Shown in pieces: positions 23,872-36,083 of a stretch of DNA of 56,900 nt (positions within the stretch are counted from its first letter, which is position 1; each line of letters opens with the position of its first letter). Under the pieces are notes generated by a model. That model ran no database searches. It was not told the origin of the DNA and worked only from the letters and a program-made list of their open reading frames with translations. The translations under genes were made by a program, and so were the position numbers. Origin of the DNA: Phoronis australis (lineage: Eukaryota; Phoronida; Phoronidae); the NCBI GenBank assembly GCA_002633005.1, contig NMRA01000654.1:1-56900 (forward strand), in the 5' to 3' direction.

Positions 23872-25193
23872 CTAGTGCTTCGAAACGAAATCCTCTAAAC
23901 TTTTGGCCACATGACCTTTGTAGTTGATTTTATATTTGGTAATGGTCGCCGCTGCCATACACTGAAGGGACCTGTAGTCTACAGGGCAGGCGACATTGTA
24001 AACTTCTTTCCCCAGTACAGTTAGGGCACTCTTGCCTTCTGCGTTACAAGCATCAATGTGCGAGTCCGCCTCTAAGAGAACTCGTACGATATCACCGTAA
24101 AACACGTCGTTTATTGCGCACGTCAACAGCGGTATATTCCCGTCCAGGTCTGTTGCTTTCACTGAAGCTCCAACTGCTAGGAGCAACTTCACAAGATCCA
24201 GCGACGGGAACGCGCAGACAGGATACCGGCCGACGTTTGACGTTTCTTTATCGGCCGCCATATGCAGCAACGTCTGACCCCTGGAGTTACGAGGATTCAG
24301 CTTGACTAGCCGGTATATGAGCTTCTTGAACGAGAGTGTCTCGTCGTCTGACAGTTGAGCCTGTATTCGACAAGAGAGGGACGTTAAGTGCACAACAATG
24401 GTGAGAGTACGATTGAAGTGCGTGAAGTCCCGCTCTCCAATAGGTGTCTCTGCGATCGATTTGATGCCGCGCTGCAGCTCAACCACAGCACGGTCCATGA
24501 CACGATAGACATCAGTGAACGGGATGACCTGGGCAGGTCGCTGACGATGTGTAGTCATCATGAACGCAAAGAGCTCGGCGAAGGAAAGCAGCGAGCTCTG
24601 TGTCATGGCGTTGAGCGGCTCAAGGATCTTCTGTTGCATGTCTAATGCGTACATCCACAGTACGACACACCGTTCAAAGTTGCCCATGTCGGCATAGACT
24701 GCGCCACGATACCGTATATAGTAGGAAGTGTCTGGGTGTGCTGGTCCCAGGATGCGCTCACGCACAAGCAGAGCCTGCATGCGCATGTCGTCGGGGTCGG
24801 AGATGAGCTCGTCCAACTCCTCCACTGTGGATACCTCTACCGCATTCTCGTACGCCTCAACAGGGGGTATATCCTTGGGCTTCTCTATTGGACGTTTTCG
24901 TGGGGAGTGTCGCTCGTCCAGCGCACGCCGCCAGTACTTCAGGGCTCCCATCATGTCACGTTTCTTGTCAACGTAAGTGGCACCCAGAAGTTCCAAGGCA
25001 TCGATTTTCTCGCGTTGACTAATATCCGCTCGCTGTATGAGGTATTCAACAATTTTTGTGTGACCCGTGACACTGGCTGCAAGCAGAGGAGTCATGCCAT
25101 AGGCGTCTTTGTCCATTAACGCACAGTGCTCTAGTAAGAGCTTCATTATATCCAAGCAACCCGATTCGGCACAGTCGTGTAAAGCTGTGTTTC
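23872..25193 (-). CDS. fem1c: FEM1 homologue, coding exon 3 (last)
   Basis: Carries residues from about G182 to the C-terminus. The acceptor is TTTCCAG|GAAACACAG (25194/25193). It completes the ankyrin array with GNTALHDCAESG and DAYGMTPLLAASVTGH. It then gives the FEM1-specific middle region: EKIDALELLGATYVDKKRD, RERILGPAHPDTSYYIRYRG and VLWMYALDMQQ, the TPR-like stretch. Two further ankyrin-type repeats follow (GQTLLHMAADKET, DLDGNIPLLTCAIND). The end is the VHL-box-like LQCMAA...YKGH...LEDFV, used for Elongin/CUL2 recruitment. A stop follows FVSKH. Confidence 0.96.
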
Positions 25194-25832
25194 CTGGAAA
25201 TGAACAACGACATCACTAAATTATCATGGATATACAAACCAATCCAGAGTTTTGTTTCCGTCTGCCATGGGAAAAGTGTTTTTTTAAGTAAACAGTTTGA
25301 TAAATAGTCTTCACAAAACACAGAATTATAACAGTCTGTGAACATTATCAAAACTCTGAACACCATATTTACCAGTGACAAGCCAAGTGCAGTTACAAAA
25401 CCCAACGAATGGTGAATATTTATAGAAGAAATGGAACAGGTAAGTGGAATTTTCAATAATGGTGGCATGTATTTTATGGTCAGCGACCTCTGAACCCAGT
25501 TTTGATGACCTGGATTTTCATTTCATTTTCGCTAAATCACGCTTGGCAAGTTGGTGTTAAGCTAAGCGTTGAGCCCTGCAGAGGCAAATGCAAAATATTA
25601 AAATTTCCACTAGGGAGCGCATTAGTGGTCAGTTACATGCAGAAGACAGTAACTACCGTCGTCAGCTCCATAGGAATACGTTGGCCAACTTTTATACAGA
25701 TTCTCCGAAAGGTTTTGGAAATACACAGTGGACGCTGGGGGAGAGAACGGCCGGAGAATAGATGATGGCAATATGCATTCCCATAATGTGTACATGGACG
25801 CATGAAAATGGGGTGACTTTAGACTATAACCA

Positions 25833-26318
25833 AGGCTTGGAATTTTCCGCGGAAACGCGGATTTCCGCTTTTTTCAAATGTTCTGTCCGCGTATTTTATT
25901 ATATTTACGCGTAAAAAAAATCGGATTTGATCTAAAATTTCCGCAGCAAATTTCTTTCTTGCCGCGGCGTTGCCGACGACTTTCACCTCGAAAAGCTGAA
26001 GTTGCTCGTTATGTTTTGGAGGAACGTAAATTGTCAACATTGCCGGGGCACCTGAGATAGCGTGGTGGATTTCTTCAATGGCATTTCATGTGACTGTAAA
26101 TCGCAGTGACAAATACTACGACTCTGCAGCCAAAAATGTGTGGAGGTGGGAGTGGACGGACAAGCTAAAAAGACGCAGACGCACGCTTCTGGAGGTGTTT
26201 TTTTTATATTCCCGATTTTTATCGGCAAAAGTCCACACCGACATTTTCAAGGCTGGGTGCGCGCATGTTCAGGGCCGTAAAGATTTCCGCTTTTTTGTCA
26301 TGGGTCATTCCAAGTCCT
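25833..26318. mobile_element. hAT-like MITE with AGGGCTTGGAAT ends, copy 1 (486 bp)
   Basis: Lies in FEM1 intron 2. It starts AAGGCTTGGAATTTTCCGCG and ends ...GGTCATTCCAAGTCCT, with short terminal inverted repeats. It matches the outer parts of the element at 36651-38094 along its length, including CGGATTTCCGCTTTTTTCA, GGAACGTAAATTGTCAACAT and TTGCCGGGGCA. Flanking 8-mers are similar but not identical (CTATAACC / GTCTAACA). No transposase frame. Confidence 0.75.
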
Positions 26319-26743
26319 GTCTAACATTTGGCGAAACATTGGAAAATCCAGGAATTTTCCATTGCGCTATTCCTGGACATCACCTCATAGGTAAACAAAA
26401 ATCCTGGTACTAAATTGCACTTCCATTACAATCACAATTTTGGAAATTTTAATTTCCTTCTAATAGGCACCAAAATTTAAAAGGATACTAATCCCTGGTT
26501 TAATGACTTCAACCAATTCTCATTTTGCCACCTCCTAAGGCACCATTGGCATCAATCTTGCAAGTTAAAGGCAGAAATTAACTAAAAACTCATACTTCCT
26601 ATGATTGGATATTATGGTCCTTGGTCTTGTCCTACAGCTGCCCTGTGTAATTCTCTCAAAGCATAAGTCATGCTTGCTCATTTATCAGACTTTTCTGAAT
26701 GTTTTCCAAACTTTTGAGGGTTGTCGATGGTCACAGGGCATTA

Positions 26744-27220
<477 letters not shown>

Positions 27221-27653
27221 CTAAAAGCATTAGGTCACAACAGTTTCGTGCCAACTTTGATCCTTTCACAGTTTTCGTAAAAACGAGTCCATTATCTCCG
27301 TGGCAGTGCAACTGAGGAGCTGTGAGAAACATGTATGCTGCACTTTCAACAAAATAACATTAAATGAAACATCAGCCAAAGATGATTTGGAATACAGTTG
27401 AGTAAACGAGAGTCCACTAGGTGGTGCTAGAAAAACCCAGCACCACCTCGCTTTCTTAAAAACTCATTGCTTCATTACCTAGTCATCCAAACAATTGAGA
27501 ACCAGCATATAAATCTTAGAGACCACAAAATCGTCACATTCTGGAGAGCAGGACTTCACAGGATTGTTTTCTTTCAGTCTATTCTGGTGTGCAAGGAGTA
27601 TGATATAAATAAGCCCCTCCCGACACAGTCTATAACAATTTTTTTCATTATAC

Positions 27654-27952
27654 CTGACAATGTCGATGTGTCCAGCTGCAGCGGCACACCACAGTGGCGG
27701 AGCGCCATCTATTGTCTCCCCATCGAAAGTCACACAACCGGCGTGCTCGAGATCAGCATGGCAGTGGCGGACGAGGTACTCAGCCACCTCATAATGACCA
27801 TTGCGGCACGACATGATGAGGGGCGTGGCACCATTGGTTTTGGCCTCGACTAGCTGTTTGACCTCGTCCCTGGGTCGAGGCTCTAAATAGATCTTTAGCC
27901 GAGTAATCTTGCCGTCGCGTGCGGCGTTGAATACTATACTGCGATACTCCAT
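27654..27952 (-). CDS. fem1c: FEM1 homologue (CUL2 E3 ligase substrate receptor), coding exon 1
   Basis: The spliced frame (27952-27654, 27152-26908, 25193-23872) gives 621 residues, close to FEM1C (617) and FEM1B (627). This exon encodes the N-terminus M(E)YRSIVFNAARDGK and two ankyrin repeats (GATPLIMSCRNGHYEVAEYL; the FDGETIDGAPPLWCAAAAGH segment), ending at donor GTCAG|GTATAA. FEM1 proteins are cytosolic substrate receptors of CUL2-RBX1-Elongin ligases. Their N-terminal ankyrin groove binds C-terminal degrons, including Arg-type ones, and the C-terminal VHL box joins Elongin/CUL2. All phases agree, so the model is firm. The A-versus-C symbol is a choice: invertebrates often have a single FEM1A/C gene. 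An acceptor at 27991 indicates an additional upstream non-coding exon. Confidence 0.96.
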
Positions 27953-27990
27953 GCTTAACAGTGAGCGCCACCCATCAGCTTTGTCTAGAG
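27953..27990 (-). promoter_or_regulatory. fem1c: FEM1 5' UTR with a 6-codon upstream ORF
   Basis: The acceptor TTCCTTTCAG|CTCTAG (27991/27990) precedes a 38-nt leader. In it ATG at 27975 opens Met-Gly-Gly-Ala-His-Cys and stops at TAA 27957-27955, two bases before the FEM1 ATG (TAAgcATG). Such a tight arrangement could limit initiation or allow re-initiation at FEM1. The leader is open in the FEM1 frame, but conservation of the N-terminus supports the ATG at 27952. Confidence 0.55.
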
Positions 27991-30003
27991 CTGAAAGGAA
28001 ATGTACGACGAAGGTGTAACATACTTTAAGCTAACTGCGACACACCACGATGGTCACACTGAAAGTTACTCAACTGCTGAGGTTGAGACAATAAACAATT
28101 TCCAAATTCCAATTCCAATTTTTAAAAAAATCCCAAAATTTTCATTCTACTACAGTACTGGTTGGTACACCAACCTCCGTTACTAGCTATCACCGCAGAA
28201 GGTAGGTCGACAAGTCTCATGGGTAACGTGCTATCTGAAGATTTTCTCTGGAAGCCGGAGAAAACTTTTCAGTGAAAACATACTGAAAGGTAGAAGACAC
28301 AGTCAAACATAGCATATGTGATCAATACAACCTTTCAGGATTTTATCAAACAATTTTCTTTTATGCTTTTTAATCTTATAACAAAACGCACTTGTTTATG
28401 AACTCCAACAAATGACTACTTTTACACAGGATGTCAATAACTTGTAGCCATTTATATTAAATCTACGTATCATTAAATATCGCATGTATGAACGTCAGCA
28501 GTCAGCACCTCACTCCTCAAATGGCAGCCTCCCTTTCAAAACTACTCGGGAATTACAAACTACCAAACAACTATGAATAGTTTTTCCTTAGATGTTTTAT
28601 TCATTACTATCCATGAATCAGCCACTGGAAATGAATACTCAACACCAGGGGACCAAACACCACAGCCCTTGGGGAATCTGGTCCATGTGTTGTCTGTATT
28701 ATTCTCAGCGTGAGTCAAGTTCAGGGGTGTGGAACGATATGGAATTTGTATCACAGCTTTGAGGTTTGGAGGTCCAGGCAGGGGTACAGAGGGTTGAAAC
28801 TGGAATTCAGAGGCGATGACCCAATTCCTCTCCATTGTAGTATTTATCGGTTGAATGACCCAAACCATCTCCATTGCAGCATATATCGGTTGAATCAAAC
28901 CCTGCCCATGACATTGCCATGTCTAGCCTCAAGTCTAGTAAACTTTTAATAGCACTCACAGGAAGTAACATGCAAGGTCCCTTCACCATATTTTGTCCTT
29001 GTTCAGTAACTAGTCTTTATGACTCTGACAGATAAGTGCAACAGTAATCTAAATACTCAATTGTAAGTTCCCTTGAACATAATCAATAAATACGGTAAAG
29101 AAGTGGCTTTAATTTATTTTTCAAATATAAACATCCGTTGAGCGTTTAAATTTAAGATTACTCGACTGATTCAATCCAGTATGTAAGCAATGGGATTTGC
29201 TTGGCCAAATGCTAAAAAAATGATGATCTTATTTTGGACAGTTGACCTACAAAATTTGACTAATGACAACACAACATTAAAAGGCATGTAATCATCGTAC
29301 ATAGGGTCTGCTCTCGTCTCAGCGTGTTAGCAAGCAGGATGCTGGGTATAGGACAAGACCAAGGCCAAGGCCATCTGACATCATAGGCAATACACCACCT
29401 GTGAATGGGCCTGTTATGGAGCTGTTAAACTGATTTTCCTTTTGATTGATAAAGTAAAGTAGGTCTATACTAAACAATATGAATAATAGATTGGGTGTAA
29501 ACACACAGGCAAAACTGCACTTATCTCCCCTTTATTGTTTGTCCTAAATATGCAAATTATAGATCCCTTGACCAAAAAAAGTTCTGACCTTAGCAGTGAG
29601 AAAACATAGCAGTCAATGGACAAATTTTAATATATGGCTAAATAAATTGCCCTGGCAATAAGATTGAATTTAGCTTAACAGCACGTGTAAGGAATCAAGG
29701 AACATATAAAAAGGGTTGTTTACTAACAGGTACCAGTACAGGACCCGATGACTTAAGAGGGTAATTTTTTTAGTCGACGGGAAAATCACCCAGAAACCAC
29801 CACTGACATAACAGACTAGTACCTAGCAGAGACGATACGTTGTCATGAAGGAAATATCGCTCCTGGTAAATAGCATTCCTAAAGTAACCCGATGTGCATC
29901 GGCGGTTTTGTGAATACCTCATTTCAGTTCTTAGACATGAACTAGGGTCCTTGGGTAAACTAGGATTCCTGCCAAAGAATATTGTCACTACAAAAGTAGG
30001 ACC
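27991..30003. other. No gene recognised
   Basis: Probably holds the FEM1 5' intron, non-coding first exon and promoter (minus strand), but these cannot be placed. Small open frames, such as 28560-28898, have no recognisable domain. 28840-28890 contains a short imperfect direct repeat (CTCCATTGTAGTATTTATCGG / CTCCATTGCAGCATATATCGG). Confidence 0.4.
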
Positions 30004-30645
30004 AATGTTTTTGGTAAAAAAGTACTGTAGAGATGCTTTGTTTGTACTAAATTGCCAGTGTTATGTTACGTTAACTACACATTTAGAAACTCGTCGGGGT
30101 AAATCATTTCATGTTTCACATCTAGGACCGCAGAAATAGGTATCTAGTATGAAATAAGTTTTCTACCGGGAAATTTAAATTGCCTGGGATTTAGACATTT
30201 AATCAAAAAGCAGTCATTCAAAATGTGGCATAATTTACTTATCAATTAACACCTCTGTTCAGTATTTGGTTAATGGACAAACAAACGGATGAAAAATTTT
30301 AAGTATCATTTCCTACGTGCCGCTGTGGGTGGACGAAGTGTGTGAAAAAGAATGTTTATATTACCATCATCAATGCCCGTCAACCCTACCAGGGTATAGG
30401 CCACGAATCAGAGATTTCCATTTTGTTCTGTCCTAGGCGCTGACTGAGAAATAAAAGAGCCATAAAACTGTTTTGAGTTCAAAGGTGCAGACAATTCAGT
30501 GAAGTAGCTAGCTGACTGTAGCTGACTGTAGCATTCGAGTGTATTATAGAGAATGACAAGCAGTCATAGTTTCCCCGATAGTACAACATTGTTTGTATAC
30601 ACATGTGAGGTCAGACATGAATGATTTTTACCAAGAACACCGTAT
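30004..30645 (+). repeat. 0.64-kb duplicated block, copy A
   Basis: 642 bp, repeated with about 1% substitutions at 30647-31278. It ends ...AGAACACCGTAT at a single N. The only sizeable difference is an additional 10-bp copy of AGCTGACTGT here. No gene recognised. Confidence 0.92.
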
Positions 30646-30646
30646 N

Positions 30647-31278
30647 AATGTTTTTGGTAAAAAAGTACTGTAGAGATGCCTTGTATGTACTAAATTGCCA
30701 GTGTTATGTTACGTTAACTACACATTTAGAAACTCGTCGGGGTAAATCAATTCATGTTTCACATCTAGGACGGCAGAAATAGGTATCTAGTATGAAAGAA
30801 GTTTTCTACCGGGAAATTTAAATTGCCTGGGATTTAGACATTTAATCAAAAAGCAGTCATTCAAAATGTGGCATAATTTACTTATCAATTAACACCTCTG
30901 TTCAGTATTTGGTTAACGGACAAACAAACGGATGAAAAATTTTAAGTATCATTTCCTACGTGCCGCTGTGGGTGGACGAAGTGTGTGAAAAAGAATGTTT
31001 ATATTACCATCATCAATGCCCGTCAACCCTACCAGGGTATAGGCCACGAATCAGAGATTTCCATTTTGTTCTGTCCTAGGCGCTGACTGAGAAATAAAAG
31101 AGCCATAAAACTGTTTTGAGTTCAAAGGTGCAGACAATTCAGTGAAGTAGCTAGCTGACTGTAGCATTCGAGTGTATTATAGAGAATGACAAGCAGTCAT
31201 AGTTTCCCCGATAGTACAACATTGTTTGTATACACATGTGAGGTCAGACATGAATGATTTTTACCAAGAACACCGTAT
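30647..31278 (+). repeat. 0.64-kb duplicated block, copy B
   Basis: 632-bp counterpart of 30004-30645, starting immediately after the N at 30646. Substitutions include GCTTTGTTTG/GCCTTGTATG and TTAATGG/TTAACGG. The single-N junction with an exact restart of the same sequence suggests two overlapping contig ends (alleles) that were abutted instead of merged. Confidence 0.92.
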
Positions 31279-32044
31279 TTCCCATGAATGACGTCTTCGA
31301 TCTATTCTGACTCATGATCGGTCTTGAATATTAAGCAATGACGGCTGGTCCGCACAACAAGGGTACAGATTGGTCCTCTCGTCACAATAACTGTCTTTTA
31401 CTTTTTAGGATAATTATTGTAAATGCCCCCTAGGTAATGGCAACTTATTCTAAATCTCCGTAAAAGGCAGATGGGTGGGTCCCTGATTTAAAGTTGATTT
31501 GAAAAACAGTTTCTACCACTGAATAACATGCTTCATTCAATGGCAGTAACTGGTTCTCAAACCACGGACCCAAAATCTCACTCACTATCTATGTATGTAT
31601 ACTATAGTTGTACTGCTGCTGTTAGTTGTTAGTAAATGAGCAACTGAACGAAGGACTGCTCGAAGGAAAAGTTTGATTACAGGAGTATTTGCTCGAGTTG
31701 AAAGGAATTAAAGACATCGGTAGCCTGCTAAGGTGTCCCTCTTTGTACAAAAAGTACTTTTAACTGGAGATGGTGGTCACTGTCTGTCCGATTCTGTGAC
31801 ACAAAAATATCACCTGATTGTCTTAACGAATAATTTCAATTCCAAGTTGACGCATTCGCGATCTTGAGACAAAGCAGGATTCCTAGTTCACGCAAAACAT
31901 CACTGTCACTGTCACTAGTGTCGGTTACAGCTCCAAACAACCACAAACTATGGTTAATAATTCATTTTAAAAAAGAAAGTCGTCTGGTTGAAGAAAGGAA
32001 GTGACAAACATGTCACACGGCCTTGGGTTATTCATATTGGATGT

Positions 32045-32095
32045 GATATTTCCTCGACCTCATATCGACAGTCGATATGAGGTCGAGGAAATATC
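32045..32095. repeat. Perfect 25-bp-arm palindrome with a 1-nt spacer
   Basis: The left arm at 32045-32069 (GATATTTCCTCGACCTCATA then TCGAC) is exactly complementary to 32071-32095, with a single A between. It can form a 25-bp hairpin or cruciform. No protein is encoded, and no element ends or target duplications are obvious around it. Confidence 0.95.
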
Positions 32096-32468
32096 GACTC
32101 ACATAGTTTTAGTTAACAGATAAAATTTGGCTGCATTTTTCTATCTTACGGTGTCAAGATGTCTCCTAAATTCCAATATACAATAAAAATATGCAACAAA
32201 GTAAACCAATCAGATAGAACCTACGGAAAACGCCACGAAATTCTTTTCCTTTCGTCGCCTCCTCGGAAATAATTTCGTCCTTGACCTTGACAAAAATGTC
32301 AACATTATGAAATGCTGTTTAAGTTTATTATTCACAAAAACATGTAAAAAACATATTGAATGCTTCTATTTCTACGTATTACCTTTGAATTATCTTAATC
32401 TATCATAAATTTATCAAAACGTAGTTTTGGATTTTATGTTTGCATTGCCACCTGGCGGTTGAAGACTT

Positions 32469-32798
32469 CAATCTCGTTGTAAAAAGCGGATGAGAGAGTT
32501 ATAAAAGTGTACCGTACTGGAGTCGAGCACCATCTTCAGCACCTTCATGTGATTGGCCCAAATCTTGCGAGAAGTGGAAATTTGATGGCTACTTCAAATA
32601 ACCGTTATAACGTGAAGAATTTCAGTCTCTTTCTTATATATTGGCGGAGTTTCCTTTAAACTTGATGACGCAGAAGTATAGCATTTATATTGATTGTGAA
32701 TATCTGCGCAATTAAAGTGGATAAAATTGATCACAGTGCCTTGAATGTTTCAAGAAAATTTCCGTGCTCNCAATCTCGTTGTAAAAAGCGGATGAGAG
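32469..32798. repeat. 28-bp direct repeat bracketing a single-N join
   Basis: CAATCTCGTTGTAAAAAGCG + GATGAGAG occurs at 32469-32496 and again at 32771-32798, directly after the N at 32770. The sequences beyond the two copies differ (AGTTATAAA versus GTGCGATG). This looks like a contig-end overlap or a divergent allele junction. Confidence 0.75.
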
Positions 32799-33336
32799 GT
32801 GCGATGTAAAAGTAAGTAAAATGTTTATTTTACATCGATACAGGAAAACACAGAACAAAAGAAACACTTTAAAATATAACATTGAATCTGACCGAATACA
32901 TTTTGTTGACTAGTCTGGAAAATGTATAAGTAAAAACTCTGAGTACAACAGATAACGGTGGTAAGTACACCAACACTGTGACTTATATGATATGTGTGAC
33001 TATGTAAAACTAAAAGTCATAAAACCATCTAAAAAAAGTCTACCACAACTCCAGCCTGTATGCTGCAAAATAACCTCGTTTTTGTTTTCCACTTCCTTCT
33101 AATTTTGCCAAAAACTAATATGATGTAGTGTGATTGCAGTGGTAGTTGTGGTCTTTTAAATGGTTATCAGTTCTTAATTACTCATGATAATACCAAAGCC
33201 CAAATAGAGCCCATTGAGTGGTTGAATGCAAAGTTAACTAATCGATTTATTCCTTCCTGAAGTTTGAAATGTAGACATAATGTTATTTACTCTGTGTAAG
33301 ACTTTTAACATATGTTGAAACTCTGGTTTACAGCAC

Positions 33337-33350
33337 ATGGTTTAATGTGA
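33337..33350 (+). promoter_or_regulatory. C1orf43: Two minimal upstream ORFs before the C1orf43-like start
   Basis: ATG at 33337 reads Met-Val-stop. ATG at 33345 is followed directly by TGA, a start-stop element. The coding ATG follows at 33355 with A at -3. If this leader is transcribed, these would be expected to reduce or modulate initiation. The preceding TTTACAG may be an acceptor, leaving only about 20 nt of leader in this exon. Confidence 0.45.
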
Positions 33351-33354
33351 AAGG

Positions 33355-33459
33355 ATGTCCAGTGCTACCACTGCGTCCCTGAAGCCCACTCCGGCAACTG
33401 CTAACGACACTCAAGTATCTCTCGTTAGCCTGGTGCTGTTTGCTGCATCGGGACTTTTG
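33355..33459 (+). CDS. C1orf43: C1orf43 (NICE-3) homologue, coding exon 1
   Basis: The spliced frame of seven exons (105, 102, 112, 54, 164, 59 and 469 nt) gives 354 residues with every splice phase consistent. Human C1orf43 has 253. This exon encodes a short Ser/Thr-rich N-terminus and the first half of a single membrane helix (about residues 22-44, interrupted by the intron after SGLL). C1orf43/NICE-3 is a conserved small membrane protein reported at the Golgi/mitochondria and linked to phagocytosis; its biochemical role is poorly known. The donor is TTG|GTAATT. N-out/C-in topology with a cytosolic tail is inferred from the basic residues after the helix. Confidence 0.88.
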
Positions 33460-35023
33460 GTAATTTGTCTTTTCACTTGGTGTTGCTTTGTCGAAGTTAT
33501 TTCAAAGTTTTCAGTATCTGAACCACTGCAAATCTTGTTTCAAAGTTGAATTCAATCTTCTGAGTGATTGTAAAAAAGAACTGAAACCTAATACTGGACT
33601 TGCATTTCAAATGAGTGATGTTACATCCCCATCGCAAGGACATTTACTAGCTAATGCAATGGTGGCGTTCGACTGACGACTTAATCTATGTGGAATGAAA
33701 TCCAGCGCTTGATCCCACGTGTTGGAATGTTGGAATGTTAATTTGCCTTGGCAATTCAACACATTTGTCGATGAATTTCTTAACCCCACGTTTGAATCAG
33801 TATTTTCTCATGATCCAAAATGGTGTCAATGAATGTCCTGCAGTCATGATATGCGTGAAAATGGCGGAATCATACGTAACTCTTTAACTAGGCCGGCGGT
33901 GCTGGTTCATTCTGCTTTTGGGAGACTGTTTGGTACATTCACCAATTGCTTCTGAGCCCTTGCTGATCTGAAGTGCTGAGCTATATACGTAACCAGAGGT
34001 GCCTTGTGGAGGGCTTCACTTGTGGAGTGTTCTCCACAACACAATTCAAACTAGACTAGAAGTATGACATTCAAGTATGTGTTCAAAAGTCCATGTCCAT
34101 GTTGTGGGGAGTTTGTGTGCTAAGTCTTGGAATAAATGCGTTGAGCTGGTACCAAAAGCCCAAATGACCTAATGACCTATTAAATAAGAAATGACTAATC
34201 TCCCTATACTTCAAACTCGTTGCATCGAATTTCAAACGTGGCGAAAGTACGCCAAACTCGCCATGACCAAATCAAACTCAATGTAGTTATGAGTCAAAGT
34301 AGGCTGTGATGAACAGTGCTATTTCAAAGAGGGGGATTTACTCCTACCCTGTGAATGAGGCATACTGATACTACCTTTCTTTTATGGCAGAAATTTAATC
34401 TCCAAACTTGAACTACCATTTATCTTAATCTGTAGTGAATCTCTGGCCATTTTGCATAAGCTCAAGATAATGCATGGATCCCCAAGGTGAGTGTCTTGGA
34501 TATTGTTTTCAATTACAAAATGATTTGTATGGGAGAGAACATTATACAAGTTTGCACTTGGTGAGCTAAAAACTTGAGTTCATATTCAAGATTCAACTTG
34601 AATTTGTAGCTTGATGCTAACATTATCAAGGGTGAAATATCTCGAATTATGCACATATTTGCTCATCAAAGACACTCAATCTCATTTGGGAATTTATGCT
34701 ACTGTAGAATTAAAAATAATAGCAAATGAGTTCATAAACTGAGGTGAGTAACCCCCCGAGCATGTACTTAGATCCAAAGTGTGACCATATTTTGGCAGGA
34801 ATCAAGACATCCACCATTGCTGGTATAGTCTTGGGCACAAGCAGACCATATTGCTCCCTGTTCATTGAAAAATGTTAAGACTATCATTCAGTGCACATTT
34901 TGTGTCATCTATCCATCACCCTGCTGTACACTGTCACCGCTCACCATTCTGTTTCTTGTGCTTTTATTCTAACCTGATTTTTGTCCGCAGATAATTGTAG
35001 AACAATTTTGTTTGTTTTTGTAG
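33460..35023 (+). other. C1orf43: Intron 1 of the C1orf43 homologue
   Basis: GT (33460) to AG (35023), phase 0. No repeat family or gene recognised within it. Confidence 0.8.
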
Positions 35024-35125
35024 GTGTTTGTTATTATCTTCTGGTTCGTGAAACGTCAGATTAATCGTTTTTCTCTGAAATCCCGCCGGGAGCCGCACAG
35101 ACCGATTGGCTCAGATGCACCTGTG
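35024..35125 (+). CDS. C1orf43: C1orf43 homologue, coding exon 2
   Basis: 34 codons, phase 0 to 0, acceptor TTTTTGTAG|GTG and donor GTG|GTATGC. It encodes the second half of the membrane helix, then the basic family signature FVKRQINRFSLKSRR and P-x-R-P-I-G-S-x-A-P. This matches the human FVKRQIMRF-x-x-KSRRGPH-x-P-x-G-x-x-AP segment almost residue for residue and is the strongest evidence for the assignment. Confidence 0.93.
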
Positions 35126-36083
35126 GTATGCATGTTGTAACAGATATCTGTTGTCACGGTGATGTTCTGTCAGTAAAGTCTTACCATACTAGGACACAGT
35201 GGACAAGTGAATTTCTTTCATTTTCTCATTAGTAGATCGGAATAAATGCTTTGTCATTTCACCTTTTACAACTCGGGGGTCACTCTTATTGACAATTTGC
35301 CCACTGGCGTGTACCAAAAATTGCGTGTAGGCAGTACTTTTTCAGCAAGTTTTGTGGGATCCGCGCAGGGTCCAATAGGCCCCTAAATTTTTCATCTCCG
35401 CAAAGGCCCACTGCATTGACCTCATTCCCACAAAAGGTGCGTCTTCCTACAGAAAAATCTACTCTGCAAAAGGGGGTGAGAATTAGCAGACCTGATACCC
35501 ACTATAGGGGGTCTCTCAGCAATTTTCGGTACACGCCTGCGGGCATTGTCCTTGTAAGTAAAATCTGACTCTGATATTTGTCATCTGTTGACATGAATTT
35601 TGCTCCTAATAAAGTCAGAACATCTTTTATAATGTTTATAGGAGTTTAGAAAAGTGTCCAAATGTGGCTAACTTCAGAACATCATATCTCAGAAATGGCT
35701 GATCGGATTAATTTGAAACTTTGCACTGTCCTCCAAATTACTTTTAGGATTATTGTTTTTAAAATGTTCCACTTTTTATATGAGGGGTATTAAAAATAGG
35801 ACTTTTATAATTTTCATGAAAATAACTCTTCATTAATCAAAAACCAAACAAAAATAGAAAACTGTTACAGCGTTTTTGAGATTTTATCTTGAGCATTTAT
35901 ATCAAACAAAATTTATCCAGTCGTGTTCTTGATGACGTTTTTCAATGAATGTACATTTCTTTTTTGCTAAATTTTAGTTAAAGCACATGGTCACGTGTAC
36001 CAATCAAATTCTTAGCTAAATACATTACACAGCCTTTTCGATAAGGTCCTACTTAATCTAATGATGATGTGCTTCTGTTGTAG
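35126..36083 (+). other. C1orf43: Intron 2 of the C1orf43 homologue
   Basis: GT (35126) to AG (36083), phase 0. No element recognised. Confidence 0.8.

Larger units (their letters stand above)
31279..33354. other. Intergenic; upstream region of the C1orf43 homologue
   Basis: No gene recognised. It contains the palindrome at 32045-32095, the single N at 32770, and near 33331 an acceptor-like TGGTTTACAG (33324-33333) that may end a 5' UTR intron of the next gene. Confidence 0.4.

Noticed and set aside
33851-33870. GAAAATGGCGGAATC as a YY1-marked promoter
   Set aside because: It lies inside intron 1 of the C1orf43 homologue with no exon or start signal around it.
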